A DNA stretch of 5,796 bases from Acidobacteriota bacterium (GTDB taxonomy: Bacteria; Acidobacteriota; Holophagae; Thermotomaculales; Thermotomaculaceae). Location of the stretch: NCBI GenBank assembly GCA_027038695.1, contig JALWHA010000116.1, positions 1 to 5,796 of the forward strand, given 5' to 3'. The position numbers and the translations under genes are program-made. This document shows, piece after piece, positions 4,495-5,796 of this stretch (the first letter of the stretch is position 1; every line of letters starts with the position of its first letter). The notes below the pieces were generated by a model. That model did not search any database, had not been told where the DNA came from, and saw only the letters and a list, made by a program, of their open reading frames with translations.

Positions 4495-5796
4495 CTTTTT
4501 GGGGAACCGGCAGTATGTTTTCTTCCGTATTTTTTAATTCTATAAGTTTTACAAACATTTCTTTTGCTTTGTTTTTCTTTTTTAATGCAAGGTAGGTCAT
4601 TCCGAGGTGATAGGTAACGCTGTAATTGTTAGGTTCAATTAATATGCTTTCTTTTAAAAGTTCAAGCGCTTTTTGATATCTGCCTTTTTTATAGTTAGCC
4701 CAACCTAAGGCGTCTAATGCAGTGTGCCTTAAATCTCGCGGCGCAAGTTTTAGCCCCTTTTTCGCATAATCAACAGCTTTGTCTATTCGGTTTAAATCTA
4801 TTAAATCAAATGCAAGGATTGTATAGGTAAAGGATTTTGAAAAGTTGTCTTTTGCTTTGATAAGGAATTTATGCATAAACTCATATGCTTCTTCTACTTT
4901 CCCTTCTATAAGCAGGCCAGTGTGTACAATGTTAAAAGCGTGCAATAATGTATTTTCGTTAAGGTTTTTTTTCAAAAGAGGTGTTACCGTTTTTCTTGCC
5001 TTCTCTGTTTCTCCCCTGTCTATGAAAAATGTAGCCATTTTTAAAATAATTTCCGGGTTTTCAGGCACTTCTTCCAGGATTTTTTCATAGCAGTCAAGAG
5101 CCTTTTCGTCTTCCCCGGTTTCAACATACCTTTCGCACTCTTTTGTTTTCTTTTTAAATTCCTCGTTTAACTGTATTCCTTCAAAATCGTATGTCTTTCC
5201 TGTTTTAAAAGCGTTTAATTCAAATCTTCCGGGATTTAAGGATAAAACTTTTTCAAACATTGCTTTTGCCTTTTTATTCCAGTTGAGTTCTAAATATATT
5301 AAACCTAAATAGTAATATGCGTCTTCAAATTCAGGGTCTAATTCAAGTGCTTCTTTGAAATATTTTTCGGCTTTTTTGTTTTTATTAGTGTTTTTGTAAA
5401 TTAGCCCTAAAAAAAACAACGCTTCGGGAGTTGTTTCCCTTTCCAGAGCCTCTGAGAAAAATGTTTTCGCTAATTTGTAATTATCTTCAAAAAAATATAT
5501 GGTGCCTAAAGTAAAGAAGGGAATGTAATTTTCGGGGTTAAGTTCAATAGCGTTTAAAAGGTAGTTTGCGGCGTCTTCGGGGTTGCCTATTTCGTTTAAA
5601 GCTATGCCTAAGTAAAGATTTGTTTCATAGTCTTCTGTTTGCAGGGCAAAAGCCTTAAATAAGTGTTCTATGGATTTTGCGTACTCTCTCTTCAGGTAAT
5701 AAACTTTTCCTAAAAAAAGATGAAGTTTGTAGTTATGTTTGTGTTTTTTGGATATTTTTTCAAGTTCTTCAATAGCTTTTTCACCCTCGCCCGTGT
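4487..5796 (-). CDS. TPR-repeat protein of unknown function (5' end outside window)
   Basis: The frame is open from the right edge (first full codon 5794-5792) to TAA at 4489-4487, giving at least 435 residues. TTG 5417-5419 is an internal Leu of the repeat PEALFFLGLIYKN, so the true start lies beyond the window. The fragment is almost all tetratricopeptide repeats, a helical scaffold for protein contacts. A first block of about five repeats (NLYLGIALNEIGNPEDAANYL, then similar units with FFTLGTIY, LFFLGLIY and YYYLGLIY) is followed by a non-repeat insert near residues 187-217 (bases about 5146-5236). A second block then runs to about residue 420, with typical units such as ALGWANYKKGRYQKALELL and TYHLGMTYLALKKKNKAKEMF. 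The C-terminus ends in a short charged tail, PVPQKDD. No enzymatic motif is visible, and a signal peptide or membrane anchor cannot be judged without the N-terminus. It overlaps uvrC by 8 bp (ATGATTAA), so the two are probably cotranscribed and coupled. I do not recognise a specific function. Confidence 0.9.
   Translation of the reverse strand, partial: TGEGEKAIEELEKISKKHKHNYKLHLFLGKVYYLKREYAKSIEHLFKAFALQTEDYETNLYLGIALNEIGNPEDAANYLLNAIELNPENYIPFFTLGTIYFFEDNYKLAKTFFSEALERETTPEALFFLGLIYKNTNKNKKAEKYFKEALELDPEFEDAYYYLGLIYLELNWNKKAKAMFEKVLSLNPGRFELNAFKTGKTYDFEGIQLNEEFKKKTKECERYVETGEDEKALDCYEKILEEVPENPEIILKMATFFIDRGETEKARKTVTPLLKKNLNENTLLHAFNIVHTGLLIEGKVEEAYEFMHKFLIKAKDNFSKSFTYTILAFDLIDLNRIDKAVDYAKKGLKLAPRDLRHTALDALGWANYKKGRYQKALELLKESILIEPNNYSVTYHLGMTYLALKKKNKAKEMFVKLIELKNTEENILPVPQKDD

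Noticed and set aside
4845..5090. Plus-strand open frame of 81 codons inside the TPR gene
   Set aside because: It is antisense to clear TPR repeats and has no ribosome binding site or recognisable product.

Overview
The window looks like an ordinary chromosomal housekeeping region of an AT-rich Gram-negative bacterium. Proteins are rich in Lys, Glu, Ile and Phe, Arg is often coded by AGG/AGA, and A/T homopolymers are common. A LapB-type protein points to an envelope with lipopolysaccharide. I cannot name the genus from sequence alone. No mobile element, CRISPR array, tRNA or rRNA is visible. Coding density is very high: no gap between genes exceeds about 40 bp, so there is no gene-free stretch over 300 bases.

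Left part, + strand: the 3' end of rlmH (23S rRNA pseudouridine methyltransferase) is followed 2 bp later by a 424-aa membrane-anchored TPR protein with a C-terminal zinc ribbon. That protein is LapB-like, with two N-terminal membrane helices laid out as in LapA. A 40-bp gap carrying a perfect extended -10 promoter leads to yebC, which overlaps ruvC (Holliday junction resolvase) by 4 bp (GTGA).

Right part, - strand: a long TPR-repeat gene runs in from beyond the right edge and overlaps the start of uvrC (nucleotide excision repair nuclease) by 8 bp. uvrC then runs leftward and ends convergently with ruvC, the two coding sequences sharing 11 bp. The TPR gene is open to the window edge. The TTG at 5417-5419 is an internal Leu codon in a TPR repeat, not a start.

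Functionally the genes cover ribosome maturation and translation (rlmH, yebC), control of envelope or LPS synthesis (lapB-like), and DNA repair or recombination (ruvC, uvrC), plus one TPR scaffold of unknown role. I saw no evidence for an undescribed defence or mobile system. The points most worth a second look are the apparent LapA-LapB fusion, a terminator-like hairpin inside ruvC, the overlapping convergent ruvC/uvrC ends, and the coupling of an unknown TPR protein to uvrC.
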